From a virus, in IMG/VR virus record IMGVR_UViG_3300009703_002976, positions 23,168 through 87,167 of that record: a stretch of 64,000 nucleotides of DNA. The stretch is one strand, 5' to 3'. Below the pieces are notes generated by a model. The model saw only the letters and a program-made list of their open reading frames with translations, did no database searches and was not told where the DNA came from. Below are positions 1-8,213 of the stretch, in pieces (the stretch's first letter is position 1; each line of letters starts with the position of its first letter). The translations under genes were made by a program, and so were the position numbers.

Positions 1-516
1 GATAGATGGAATTTTGTTAATTTGGGTTATAGAGATACTCCAGAAGATTTTACTAAATTTTATACAAATTCTTTTGATATGTCTACTATGGTAAATGAAA
101 CAGATTTTACATTTAAAACAGAAGTTATGAACATACCTTCATTAAAAGTTTTAAAGCCCATTGAAAAATATATGATTCGTTCTTGTATTTTAAAATTTCA
201 TACACTTGCACATTTTAAACCCCATGTAGACACCTGGAAAGAAAAATCTTCTTGGTTACGATTGTGGGGCACTACTCATCCTGATTCTGTAAAATTACGT
301 TATAAATCTGATGAAGGGGAAAAATTAGTGTGGAATGATATTAAAAAAGAATATGAAAGTTATATTCCTATAGAAAATATAGAAGCAGGAAGATTATATT
401 TACATGATAGTTCAATATGGCATGATGCAATGTCATTTGAAGATAATACATATCAATTTTTTATTGCATTATCACCAAATGCTTTTCAAACATTGGGAGC
501 GTTATGTATAGAGTAG
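1..516 (+). CDS. 2OG/Fe(II) dioxygenase-like protein, 5' end outside window
   Basis: The frame is open to the left edge (first codons read DRWNFVNLGYRD), so the gene begins upstream and 171 residues are visible. Near fragment residues 75-77 there is an H-V-D triad and near residue 141 a second His (IWHDA). This matches the H-x-D...H iron site of double-stranded beta-helix oxygenases such as the aspartyl/asparaginyl beta-hydroxylase group. A late strand (YQFFIALS) follows, as expected of that fold. It overlaps the next gene, also oxygenase-like, by 13 bases, so it heads a run of three consecutive oxygenases. The substrate is unknown; hydroxylation of a sugar, peptide or small-molecule intermediate is inference from context. 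A TTG at 22 is only an internal possible start. Confidence 0.6.
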   Translation, partial: DRWNFVNLGYRDTPEDFTKFYTNSFDMSTMVNETDFTFKTEVMNIPSLKVLKPIEKYMIRSCILKFHTLAHFKPHVDTWKEKSSWLRLWGTTHPDSVKLRYKSDEGEKLVWNDIKKEYESYIPIENIEAGRLYLHDSSIWHDAMSFEDNTYQFFIALSPNAFQTLGALCIE

Positions 517-1025
517 AAGATAATTTTTATGATTTTCCAATATTTTTAGAAATATTGAATTTAATTAAAGATAGACCTCTTAATCAAATACCAGAGAAAT
601 ATGATGGGAAGAGATGTTCTTATGGTGAAACTAGACAATATTTAACTGAAGATTCTGTTCTTGCTGATCTTATACTTTCTAAATTTCCTTATAAAAAAGA
701 TTATAGAAGAAAAATAGAAATAGGTAATGATGTAAATGGTTTTTGGTTAAAACCGCATTCTGATCATTCAGCAAAAAAAGATGTTACAGTAATTTATTTT
801 GAAGGTCAACAAAATAACGGAACTACTTTTCATTATGAAGATCATAATGAAACAACGGAATTTATTCCTAATAGAGCGGTTCATTTTTATCCTGATTTAA
901 AAGATACTTATGATTCTGAAAGTTGGAAACATTCAGTTAAAAAAATTGATATGAATGTTAGACGAACTATAGTTGTAAATTATGTTGATAATACTTGGAG
1001 GGATATAGAAGATTGTTATGATTGA
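504..1025 (+). CDS. 2OG/Fe(II) oxygenase-like protein
   Basis: The 173-residue protein shows the facial-triad pattern H85-S-D87 and H143, with R154 (VRRTIVVNY) in the usual place of the 2-oxoglutarate-binding Arg. Strands around the triad (VTVIYF, AVHFYP, TIVVNY) fit a jelly-roll oxygenase. The length is about that of a minimal catalytic domain. It overlaps its oxygenase neighbours by 13 and 8 bases, so the three are probably translated together. No homologue of defined substrate is recognised. The ATG at 504 lies inside the upstream gene, as is usual throughout this island. Confidence 0.6.
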   Translation: MYRVEDNFYDFPIFLEILNLIKDRPLNQIPEKYDGKRCSYGETRQYLTEDSVLADLILSKFPYKKDYRRKIEIGNDVNGFWLKPHSDHSAKKDVTVIYFEGQQNNGTTFHYEDHNETTEFIPNRAVHFYPDLKDTYDSESWKHSVKKIDMNVRRTIVVNYVDNTWRDIEDCYD

Positions 1026-1602
1026 TCGAATAGGAAAATTGTTGGATCTGAATAAAATAAAAGAATTTTTTAACAGATCAGATAAAGAACAATTTGAATA
1101 TACAGGATTAGAACGTACAGATGGATTAGCAAATCATGGATATAGAGGATTAGGAGAAGAATTAGCGGCAAAGGAAAGTTATAATTTTTCAAGACATCAT
1201 GGATATAATCCTTTTGAATCTGAAGAAATTTTTGATTCTTTAGATGATATTGTTAGAAAATATTATGATGAAGATTTTGATGCAATTCTTAGAATAACAC
1301 ATTACCCTAAAATAAAATTAAAAATTACTGGCAATGATAGTGAAGGAGAAGGTGATAAAATTTTTAGATTATGTTCACATAAAGATTATGGTCCCCTAAC
1401 CTTATATTATGAATATACTCCCAATACAGGATTTCAAATTTTTAGAAATGAAGAATGGATAGATCCTGGATCTTGTATTATTTGGAATGAACTACATCGG
1501 GTAGTATATACAGATCCCATAAAAGAAAGATGGACTGTGACTTATCATGTAGATTATAAAGATTGTAAGATTTCAATGAATACTAGATTAGGAATAAAAT
1601 GA
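1018..1602 (+). CDS. 2OG/Fe(II) oxygenase, isopenicillin-N-synthase-like
   Basis: The 194-residue protein has the clearest oxygenase signature of the cluster. H121-K-D123-YGPLTL is followed by GFQIF, then W147 and PG150, and a distal H160-RV with R171. This order is typical of the C-terminal 2OG-Fe(II) domain of the IPNS/flavonoid-oxygenase type. The family oxidises, hydroxylates or cyclises small molecules. Canonical members are about 300 residues, so this is a short form with a reduced N-terminal half. It follows two other oxygenases and overlaps the next radical SAM gene by 4 bases (ATGA). The substrate cannot be inferred. Confidence 0.72.
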   Translation: MIDRIGKLLDLNKIKEFFNRSDKEQFEYTGLERTDGLANHGYRGLGEELAAKESYNFSRHHGYNPFESEEIFDSLDDIVRKYYDEDFDAILRITHYPKIKLKITGNDSEGEGDKIFRLCSHKDYGPLTLYYEYTPNTGFQIFRNEEWIDPGSCIIWNELHRVVYTDPIKERWTVTYHVDYKDCKISMNTRLGIK

Positions 1603-2417
1603 ATGAATTTACTTCTAGCAATCATATTAATTTTAGAGCCGCCCAATATAGTAATTTAAATTCTGTTTTAGGAATGTCTACTCTTGAAATAAATCCAACA
1701 GAACTTTGTAATAGGACATGTAGTTTTTGTCCCAGAGGAGATTGGTATCCCAATAAAAATGAACATTTATCAATAGATGATACATATTTAATTAAAAAAA
1801 GACTTGATGAATTTGAATATCAAGGAATTATTATTATAAGCGGTAAAGGGGAGCCTCTACTACATCCAAATATTTTTAAGATTGTTAATGTATTTAAAAA
1901 TGAATGGATAGAATTAATCACAAATGGTGATAATATATTAGAATCACCAGATATATTAGATAAATTGTTTGATAGCGGATTAAGTAGAATAATTTTAGAT
2001 GAATATGATAATGAAGAAAATTATAATAAAAAAATAGAAATTTTGGGCGATAGATGTGGAGTAGTAAAAAATCATTTTACAGGAATATTACAATCTTCAA
2101 TTTATAACAATAGATCGGGATCTTTTAAAACTATAGAAAAGTCATTAGATAGAAAATGTTATTTACCTTTTTATAAAGGATATATTGATTTGACCATGGA
2201 CCTTAGATTTTGTTGTAATGATTGGAAATATAAAGAAAGTTTGGGAAATTTAAGAGAAAATACATTAAAAGAACTTTGGATGTCTGATAAAATGAATAGA
2301 TATAGAAAAGAATTATCTAAAGGTAATAGATGTAATATAATATCGTGTAAAGAATGTGATGCAAATGGATTGTTATTGGGTGAAAATAGTTATAATGAAT
2401 TGATGGAGATTATATGA
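1599..2417 (+). CDS. Radical SAM/SPASM-type enzyme
   Basis: The 272-residue protein carries the radical SAM cluster motif C37-x3-C41-x2-C44 after a first strand (TLEINPTELC). It also has the glycine-rich SAM-binding motif (SGKGEPLLHP). The C-terminal part has a CC pair (FCCNDW) and more cysteines (RCN, SCKEC), suggesting an auxiliary SPASM-like iron-sulphur site. Such enzymes generate a 5'-deoxyadenosyl radical for difficult C-H chemistry on peptides, sugars or nucleosides. The gene sits between oxygenases and a CMP-sugar-synthetase-like gene, linked by 4-base overlaps on both sides. This is the first of ten radical SAM genes here. Confidence 0.85.
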   Translation: MNEFTSSNHINFRAAQYSNLNSVLGMSTLEINPTELCNRTCSFCPRGDWYPNKNEHLSIDDTYLIKKRLDEFEYQGIIIISGKGEPLLHPNIFKIVNVFKNEWIELITNGDNILESPDILDKLFDSGLSRIILDEYDNEENYNKKIEILGDRCGVVKNHFTGILQSSIYNNRSGSFKTIEKSLDRKCYLPFYKGYIDLTMDLRFCCNDWKYKESLGNLRENTLKELWMSDKMNRYRKELSKGNRCNIISCKECDANGLLLGENSYNELMEII

Positions 2418-3085
2418 AATATGCAATGATAGCTTGCAGACTTGGTAGCACAAGAGCAAAATTTAAAAATTTAGCATTAATAGGTGGAGAGCCCATGATG
2501 GCATGGGCTACAAAAGCCGCTCTTGAATCAAATTGTTTTGATAAAGTCATAATTAATGGAGATAATGATATTTTTAAGCAGATTGCAGAAGAATATGGTG
2601 TTGAATATTATGAAAGACCTATAGAATTGGGTTCATCTGAAACATTAATTGATGATGTATTTTATGATTTTATAGAAAAAAATCCATGTGAAACTGCCGC
2701 AATAGTAAATACAGTTAATCCTCTGCAAACAGGAGAAGAAGTTGCTAAAGCAATGGCTTATTATGAAGATAATAAATTAGATTCTTGTAATACATATGAA
2801 TTAAAATATGTTCATACGTGTTTAGGAGATACTCCTATTAATTTTGAATACGGTAAGATGTGTAAGACTCAAGATTTAGAACCTATAAAGTCAATAGCTT
2901 ATTCTGTTCAAATAGTAAGAACGAAAGTTTTTATGAAAGAAAAACATATTTTTTGTGGAAAACATGGAATGTATGGTCCTATATCAAAAAAAGCAGGAAT
3001 GTTAGTTAAAACTCCCGAAGATATTAAGATAATAAATGCTATATTGCATTATCATTCATCAATTGGATATTATGAGGGACGATAA
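2414..3085 (+). CDS. NeuA/KdsB-like cytidylyltransferase
   Basis: The 223-residue protein begins with a nucleotide-binding strand and the loop ACRLGSTRAKFKNL. This resembles the signature of acylneuraminate/KDO cytidylyltransferases, which couple CMP to an acidic sugar. The following GGEPMMAWA and the conserved spacing to INGDND and ERP also fit. The length is typical of the family (about 220-250). The expected product is a CMP-activated sugar or sugar-like acid that a transferase could use. The gene overlaps the aminotransferase downstream, suggesting the two act on one pathway. The exact sugar is unknown, and SpsF-type relatives remain possible. Confidence 0.72.
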   Translation: MKYAMIACRLGSTRAKFKNLALIGGEPMMAWATKAALESNCFDKVIINGDNDIFKQIAEEYGVEYYERPIELGSSETLIDDVFYDFIEKNPCETAAIVNTVNPLQTGEEVAKAMAYYEDNKLDSCNTYELKYVHTCLGDTPINFEYGKMCKTQDLEPIKSIAYSVQIVRTKVFMKEKHIFCGKHGMYGPISKKAGMLVKTPEDIKIINAILHYHSSIGYYEGR

Positions 3086-4028
3086 AAAACATATAAAACT
3101 TCTTAAACGTGAAAGATCAAAAGGAGTTAATAAAAAAGGACTACCATTAGATAAAAATGAAAGAATTATTCCATTTTCTAAATTTGAATTAGATGATTTG
3201 AGAAAACATTTGGGTACTAATCTTTGGAAATATCCTGATGTAGATGCATATTATAAAATTTTTGCCGATTGGTTGAAAATAGATGAAAAGAAATTATTTT
3301 TTACTGAAGGAGTGTCTGGTGCTATTAGGTCTTTAATGGAATTATATGCCTCAAAAACAGTATATTATGATACTCCTACTTATGCTATGTATGATGTTTA
3401 TTCTGAAATTTTTAATTTGATTCATGCTCCTATGGAAAATGCTGATATAATATTTTTACAAAATCCAAATATTCCTTATGGCACTACTTATAGTGAAGAT
3501 CAAATTCGTAAAATATGTTTACTTAATTCAATGAAATTAATTGTATTAGATGATGTATATTTCGAATTTAATATGCCAGATCATCTTTGGTTGATAGATG
3601 AAATTAAAAATTTGGTAATTATGAGAAGTTTTTCTAAAGCATTTGGATTAGCAAGTATTAGATTGGGTTATATAGTTTCAAATGAAGAAAATATTAAATT
3701 TATTTCGAATAATAGAAATGGATATGAAACTAATTTATTATCTTTACAAACGGCTCATTATTTTATTCGTAATGAATCAATAAAAAATAATTATATTAAT
3801 CAATTAAATTTTGGTCGTGATTATTTAATGGAACAATTGGATAGAATGAATATTGAAAGAGAAGGAGGATATTGTGGTAATTTTGTTTTTATTCGTACAG
3901 ATCCTAAAAATACAGACAAACTTGCGGAAAAAGGTATTCTTGTAAGAAAATGTGATGATGGTATAAGAGTAACATTGGGTCCTAGAAATGAAATGGAGAA
4001 ATTTATTGCTGTATTCAGAGACCTCTAA
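3072..4028 (+). CDS. PLP-dependent aminotransferase, class I/II (HisC/CobD-like)
   Basis: The 318-residue protein has fold-type I aminotransferase features. These are FFTEGVSGAI near the phosphate-binding loop, an Asn-Pro loop (LQNPNIPYG), VLDDVYFEF with the cofactor-binding Asp/Tyr, and RSFSKAFGLASIRLGY with the Schiff-base Lys (about K189). The pattern is closest to histidinol-phosphate aminotransferases and threonine-phosphate decarboxylase. An upstream ATG at 3036 exists, but the ATG at 3072 (MRDDKKH) gives a 14-base overlap with the previous gene, the common spacing here, and was chosen. Next to a cytidylyltransferase, it may aminate or decarboxylate a precursor before activation; that is inference. 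Confidence 0.75.
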   Translation: MRDDKKHIKLLKRERSKGVNKKGLPLDKNERIIPFSKFELDDLRKHLGTNLWKYPDVDAYYKIFADWLKIDEKKLFFTEGVSGAIRSLMELYASKTVYYDTPTYAMYDVYSEIFNLIHAPMENADIIFLQNPNIPYGTTYSEDQIRKICLLNSMKLIVLDDVYFEFNMPDHLWLIDEIKNLVIMRSFSKAFGLASIRLGYIVSNEENIKFISNNRNGYETNLLSLQTAHYFIRNESIKNNYINQLNFGRDYLMEQLDRMNIEREGGYCGNFVFIRTDPKNTDKLAEKGILVRKCDDGIRVTLGPRNEMEKFIAVFRDL

Positions 4029-4668
4029 TTTTGCTTTTTTCTTATGTCATAGTAATGCTAATCATTCTATTTGTATGGCTTTAGAAACTTTAATGGATCG
4101 TGAACACGATTATTCTTGGGACTGGGAAAATAGAAGCGAATATGGTTATAAACATGTATCACCATCGGGATTATTGTCTACAGATTCTTTTAATTTTAAA
4201 GAAATAATAGGAGACGAATGGTATGATTTAAAAAAAATAACTACTGTTAGAAATCCCTGGTCTCGATTATATGATTTTTATACTTGGCATTTTACTATAG
4301 AACGACCAATAAAAAAAATAGAACAAAAAATTTATGATTTTACAATATCAAAAAGTAGTTTTGATGAATGGATATCTTCTTTAGAAAAAGATAAAACTTT
4401 TGATTGGTGGGGAGAAATTTTTAATCAAGAAATTATGAGAAGACATTGTAATTATGTTATTAGATATGAGTATTTGAATGAAGATATTAATAATATATTT
4501 CCAGGATTAAAGATTCCTTCTGCATCTGTATCTCATCCTGGTCAATGGTATGCGGAAGACAATAAATATTTAATGACTATTAAAACTAAAAATATTATTA
4601 ACTATTTTTGTAAAGAAGATATTATAAATTACGAATATACATATGACGGAGAACAAACACTTAGTTAG
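3988..4668 (+). CDS. Sulfotransferase-like protein with degenerate PAPS loop
   Basis: The 226-residue protein contains TTVRNPWSRLYDFYTW at about residues 85-100. This is the 3'-phosphate-binding (3'-PB) signature of the Sulfotransfer_2 family of carbohydrate sulfotransferases. The N-terminal strand-loop-helix that normally carries the 5'-phosphosulfate loop (KTG-type) reads FFLCHSNANHSICMAL, so the conserved Lys/Gly/Thr are not seen. Sulfotransferase is the best fold call, but activity is uncertain. The start overlaps the upstream gene by 41 bases; a shorter start such as TTG 4006 is possible. Nearby glycan-type genes suit a sugar target. Confidence 0.55.
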   Translation: MKWRNLLLYSETSNFAFFLCHSNANHSICMALETLMDREHDYSWDWENRSEYGYKHVSPSGLLSTDSFNFKEIIGDEWYDLKKITTVRNPWSRLYDFYTWHFTIERPIKKIEQKIYDFTISKSSFDEWISSLEKDKTFDWWGEIFNQEIMRRHCNYVIRYEYLNEDINNIFPGLKIPSASVSHPGQWYAEDNKYLMTIKTKNIINYFCKEDIINYEYTYDGEQTLS

Positions 4669-5071
4669 AAAAGTGGGAGAAATAGATTTAGATAAATTGA
4701 TCGCCGCTTGTGAAGAACGTAGCTGGTTGAATCCCATTTTTGTTCATGATGATTCACCAAAAACATGGGAAGGTGGAGAGTTACCAGATATACTACAAGA
4801 AATTAGTGAAGAATTTAACGTTACTCAATCGAGAATACTATGTTTGCCTCCTTTGTCTACATTAGATTATCACATGGATTCTAATAATAGAATTAATATT
4901 CCTATACTTACTAATGATTATTGTTTTTTTATTTTTGATGATGTATTATATAAGTTTCCTGCAGATGGTAGTGTTTATTTAACAAATACTAAAGTTTTAC
5001 ATACTGCAGTAAATGCATCTTATACACATCGTTTTCATTTAATAGGTTTTACAGATGTTGAATTTGATTGA
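4643..5071 (+). CDS. Small 2OG/Fe(II) oxygenase-like (aspartyl hydroxylase-like) protein
   Basis: The 142-residue protein shows H77-M-D79 in a strand (TLDYHMDS), H120 (VLHTAV) and R130 (HRFHLIG). This has the order and spacing of a minimal jelly-roll oxygenase of the aspartyl/asparaginyl beta-hydroxylase type. It overlaps the sulfotransferase-like gene by 26 bases. It is the fourth oxygenase-like gene of the island and is separated from the first three by activation and transfer genes. The substrate is unknown, and a non-catalytic cupin cannot be excluded by reading alone. Confidence 0.5.
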   Translation: MTENKHLVRKVGEIDLDKLIAACEERSWLNPIFVHDDSPKTWEGGELPDILQEISEEFNVTQSRILCLPPLSTLDYHMDSNNRINIPILTNDYCFFIFDDVLYKFPADGSVYLTNTKVLHTAVNASYTHRFHLIGFTDVEFD

Positions 5072-5429
5072 AGACATGAATATCGCATTAAAATATGGTT
5101 TAAAATTGATAAAAGAAGAATCTGTTCGAATGCCTGATATGACAACTTTACAATTACAATTGATTATAGAATGTGTGAGGGGAGGCGGTGGAACCGTTCC
5201 AGAAAGTACACAATCTGTTATTGGATATGATGACTTGACAGATAAAGATATAGATGTTTTTAGAAAAACAATTCAAAAAGAATTGAATTTGTCGGATGAT
5301 GATATGATTATAAATGATAATGATGAATTAAAAAATTATGTTTCAAAGACTGTTCATAGTAGTGCATGTTTGATAGGAAATGCTAAAAAAATTAATGGAT
5401 CCACTGAATATTGGCAAGATGTCGGATGA
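5055..5429 (+). CDS. Unknown small phage protein
   Basis: The 124-residue reading frame has no family I recognise. It has a helical N-terminal half (ALKYGLKLIKEE; LQLQLIIEC), a Gly-rich turn (RGGGGTVPES) and an acidic middle (LSDDDMIINDNDE). The start is ambiguous: ATG 5055 overlaps the previous gene by 17 bases, whereas ATG 5076 begins 5 bases after it. The stop overlaps the ATG of the next gene (ATGA). It contains two Cys but no metal motif. Function is not assigned. Confidence 0.45.
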   Translation: MLNLIEDMNIALKYGLKLIKEESVRMPDMTTLQLQLIIECVRGGGGTVPESTQSVIGYDDLTDKDIDVFRKTIQKELNLSDDDMIINDNDELKNYVSKTVHSSACLIGNAKKINGSTEYWQDVG

Positions 5430-5917
5430 TTTTTGATAAAATTTTACATAAAAATATTTATAATTATGGTATAGATTATGAATTTAGAAAAAGAAATAAA
5501 GGCGATAGTATAGAATTTTATATTATTGAAGAATGTAGTAATGAAAAAGAATATAAATTTTATGTTTCTTCATATAGACCTTTGATAAAAAAATCGGGTT
5601 TAAAAAATCGAAATGGAGATTCTGATTATGCTTTGTTGTGGACTGATTTTCCAGAAAGAATTGATGATGCATTTGATAAGCAAATGCAATGGCATTATAA
5701 TAGAAATGTGGGTCTTGCTGATGTTGATTATAAAATTTCTTCTTTGATAATAAATCCTCATGGTATATTTTTTTATAGTTTGGGTAGTAATTTATATGTT
5801 CATGATTTAAAAATTTCAAACTATCAATTTTTTAATTCAACAGTATTAGAAAAAAATGTTTATTGGCAAATTGATCCTGTAAAATTAAACTTTATACGTA
5901 AATATGAGATAATATGA
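5426..5917 (+). CDS. Unknown phage protein
   Basis: The 163-residue protein starts at an ATG that overlaps the previous stop (ATGA); a longer TTG start at 5411 is less likely. The sequence alternates beta-strand-like segments (YKFYVSSYRPL; ISSLIINPHGIFFYS; NLYVHDLKI) and is rich in Tyr, Asn and Lys. It has no cysteine-based metal site, nucleotide loop or transmembrane segment. The downstream neighbour begins at its stop with a 4-base overlap, so it is translationally coupled to the 426-residue protein. I do not recognise the family. Confidence 0.5.
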   Translation: MIFDKILHKNIYNYGIDYEFRKRNKGDSIEFYIIEECSNEKEYKFYVSSYRPLIKKSGLKNRNGDSDYALLWTDFPERIDDAFDKQMQWHYNRNVGLADVDYKISSLIINPHGIFFYSLGSNLYVHDLKISNYQFFNSTVLEKNVYWQIDPVKLNFIRKYEII

Positions 5918-7194
5918 AATGGACTGGTGATCCCAATTGGAATTATATTTTTGATGGCAGATTCTATACAAAAGAAGATTTAAAATGGATGGGGGCTAGT
6001 GAATCTCCGGGAGAAATATTAAAAACTCCTGAGGATTGGGATGCTTCTATAAAAAAATTAAGTGAAAAAACGGATCGATATACGTGTATATATGAACCAG
6101 TGAAATGGGAACGTAATGATGTATTAAAAAAAATTTATGAAAATATACATCCCGAAAATGCTTCAAATACATTTTATTGTAATGGAGATTTGAGACTTGA
6201 ACAAAATCATGAAAAATTATTAAAAACATATAATTTTGATTTTCGTATAAATGTATATACATTTCCATGGATACCTATACAATCTTGGATATGGAGAGAT
6301 AAAAAATATACAGAAAAAAGTGGAATGAAGGGATGTTTTGGAGATACGTATATAAAACATGCGAAATTAGATTATCATAAAAAGTATAAAATAGTTTGTC
6401 CAGTTAATCATCCAAAAATTAACAGAGTAATGACTTTAGGTAAATTTGCTCAACATCATGAATTTGCATATTCATTTAAAAATACTGATACTGTAAATAT
6501 TGATGGTTCTTTTAATGATGATGAGTTTTGGTATTATTTAACTCATGACATAGAATGTAGAGATAAGAAAAAATGGTCTTGGTCTAAAGATGGTAATTAT
6601 ATTGAAGGAGATGATTTTGTATTACCGGTTGATCATGGTATTAAATTTCCTATAAATGATTTTGATATTAGCACACAAAAAAGTTTAACAGATATATTAC
6701 AAGTCCCATCAGTTTGGCCCGAAGATTTACAAGAAAATGATTATCACAATTATTTTCCAACATTGGAATGGTTACAATCTCATATTGAACTAATACATGA
6801 AACTTATTGTGTTAATAGTGGTGTTTTTAGTGAAAAAACAGCTAAGGTAATCGGACTTCAAAAACCCTTTCTTACCATTGGTTGTCAAAATTGGTATAAG
6901 CATTTTAAATCTTTTGGATTTAAATTATATGATGAATTATTTGATTATACGTTTGATTCAATGCCTTCTTATAAAGATAGATGGGAAAATATTATGCAAC
7001 AATGTGAAAATATTTTAGAAACTTCACATGATGAATTGAATGATAAAATAGAAAAAATACAACCAAAACTTGACCACAATAAAGAAGTAATGAAAAGTAT
7101 TGGAAGATCATATATGAATAGAGTTGTTGATGCTTGGTTATTAGCTAATAGAATTCTATCACTTTCTTTTGGATTTGCAAATGATAAAAAATGA
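5914..7194 (+). CDS. Conserved marine-phage protein, possible glycosyltransferase-related
   Basis: The 426-residue protein has a C-terminal block, roughly residues 310-360. It reads VFSEKTAKVIGLQKPFLTIG, then a loop, FKSFGFKLYDELFD, Y-x-FDS. I recognise this block from memory as recurring in T4-like marine phage proteins of the 'E-KT...KPF...GF' type, sometimes labelled glycosyltransferase-like. The N-terminal 300 residues contain strands such as TFYCNGDLRL and IVCPVNHPKINRVM that could form a Rossmann-like half. No catalytic residue can be named. It sits before the amidinotransferase with a 14-base overlap. The family call is tentative. Confidence 0.5.
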   Translation: MKWTGDPNWNYIFDGRFYTKEDLKWMGASESPGEILKTPEDWDASIKKLSEKTDRYTCIYEPVKWERNDVLKKIYENIHPENASNTFYCNGDLRLEQNHEKLLKTYNFDFRINVYTFPWIPIQSWIWRDKKYTEKSGMKGCFGDTYIKHAKLDYHKKYKIVCPVNHPKINRVMTLGKFAQHHEFAYSFKNTDTVNIDGSFNDDEFWYYLTHDIECRDKKKWSWSKDGNYIEGDDFVLPVDHGIKFPINDFDISTQKSLTDILQVPSVWPEDLQENDYHNYFPTLEWLQSHIELIHETYCVNSGVFSEKTAKVIGLQKPFLTIGCQNWYKHFKSFGFKLYDELFDYTFDSMPSYKDRWENIMQQCENILETSHDELNDKIEKIQPKLDHNKEVMKSIGRSYMNRVVDAWLLANRILSLSFGFANDKK

Positions 7195-8161
7195 ATGGGA
7201 TAAATTAAAAGAAGTTATTGTAGGAATTTCATATTCTAATTGTAATATAAATGGATTAGATAGAGTTATTGAAGAAACAAATGAAGATTTGGATGATCTA
7301 GAAAATATTTTTAAAGATTTAGGAGTAACTGTATATCGACCAAATCAACCAAAATTTTCTTTAGATGTACATCATCCAATAATGCCTAGAGATATTTTAG
7401 GTTTTTTTGATGATGTAATTGTTAAAGCATATGGCGCAGTTTATTCACGTATTGAAGAACATAAATGTTATGAAGATATAATAAACGGACAATGTTTATT
7501 AGAAATGCCAGTTCCTAAAATAATTAAAACTGAGGAATATGAAATTGTACAAAATCATACGAATAAAATAAAAATGCAACAACGATATGATAAATATGAA
7601 GATGAAGTGCTTTTTGAAACTGCGAATATTTTGAAATGTAATGATATGTTATTACATACACAGACCGCCAGTAAAGATACTGCAAATGGTAAAGGAACAG
7701 AAAAAGGATTAAACTGGTTGAAATCAAAATTTCCTGAAAAACAATGGGTGGAAATTCCTGCAGGAGGACATGCAGATGGAAAATTAGCATTATTAAGAGA
7801 AGGTCTATTGTTGACTTGGAGAGAAGATTATATTCCTGATGAGTTGAAACATTGGGATAAAATAATAGTTCAGGATAATGCAGAGTTTCCTAAAGAATTT
7901 GTTGAGCAAAGAAAAAAACAATATTATACAGAATATGTAATGAAATATCTTTCTGATTGGGTTGGGTATGCAAGTGAAACTTGGTTTGATGTTAATTGTA
8001 TTTCAGTAGATCCTAATACGATTATTACTGTAGGTAAAAATAAAGAAAATATTAAACAACTTGAAAAATATGATATTAATGTAGTTGTATGGAATTATAG
8101 ACATCGTTATTTTTGGGATGGAGGGGCTCATTGTTGTACTCAGGACATATCAAGAATATAG
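7181..8161 (+). CDS. Amidinotransferase family protein (glycine/inosamine amidinotransferase-like)
   Basis: The 326-residue protein has the hallmarks of arginine:X amidinotransferases. MPRD lies at about 68-71, AGGHADGK has the catalytic His/Asp (about H197, D199), and the C-terminal GGAHCCTQD carries the nucleophilic Cys (about C318). It ends 'ISRI' as family members do, and the length is close to GATM/StrB/AmtA-type enzymes. The reaction would move a guanidino carbon from Arg to an amine. The ATG at 7181 is preferred over TTG 7169 because it restores the 14-base overlap typical here. It is the last gene before a short gap with a candidate late promoter. The acceptor is unknown. Confidence 0.8.
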   Translation: MIKNEWDKLKEVIVGISYSNCNINGLDRVIEETNEDLDDLENIFKDLGVTVYRPNQPKFSLDVHHPIMPRDILGFFDDVIVKAYGAVYSRIEEHKCYEDIINGQCLLEMPVPKIIKTEEYEIVQNHTNKIKMQQRYDKYEDEVLFETANILKCNDMLLHTQTASKDTANGKGTEKGLNWLKSKFPEKQWVEIPAGGHADGKLALLREGLLLTWREDYIPDELKHWDKIIVQDNAEFPKEFVEQRKKQYYTEYVMKYLSDWVGYASETWFDVNCISVDPNTIITVGKNKENIKQLEKYDINVVVWNYRHRYFWDGGAHCCTQDISRI

Positions 8162-8167
8162 CAGGAA

Positions 8168-8175
8168 GATAAATA
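8168..8175 (+). promoter_or_regulatory. Candidate T4-type late promoter (GATAAATA)
   Basis: The octamer differs from the T4 late consensus TATAAATA only at its first base. It lies 38 bases upstream of the ATG at 8214, within one of the few real gaps of the island. A ribosome binding site AGAGGA (8201-8206) follows at good spacing. gp33 is encoded in the same window, so late-type recognition is plausible. Confidence 0.5.
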
Positions 8176-8213
8176 GTTAAAAATAATTAAGAACAATCTC
8201 AGAGGAACAAATT

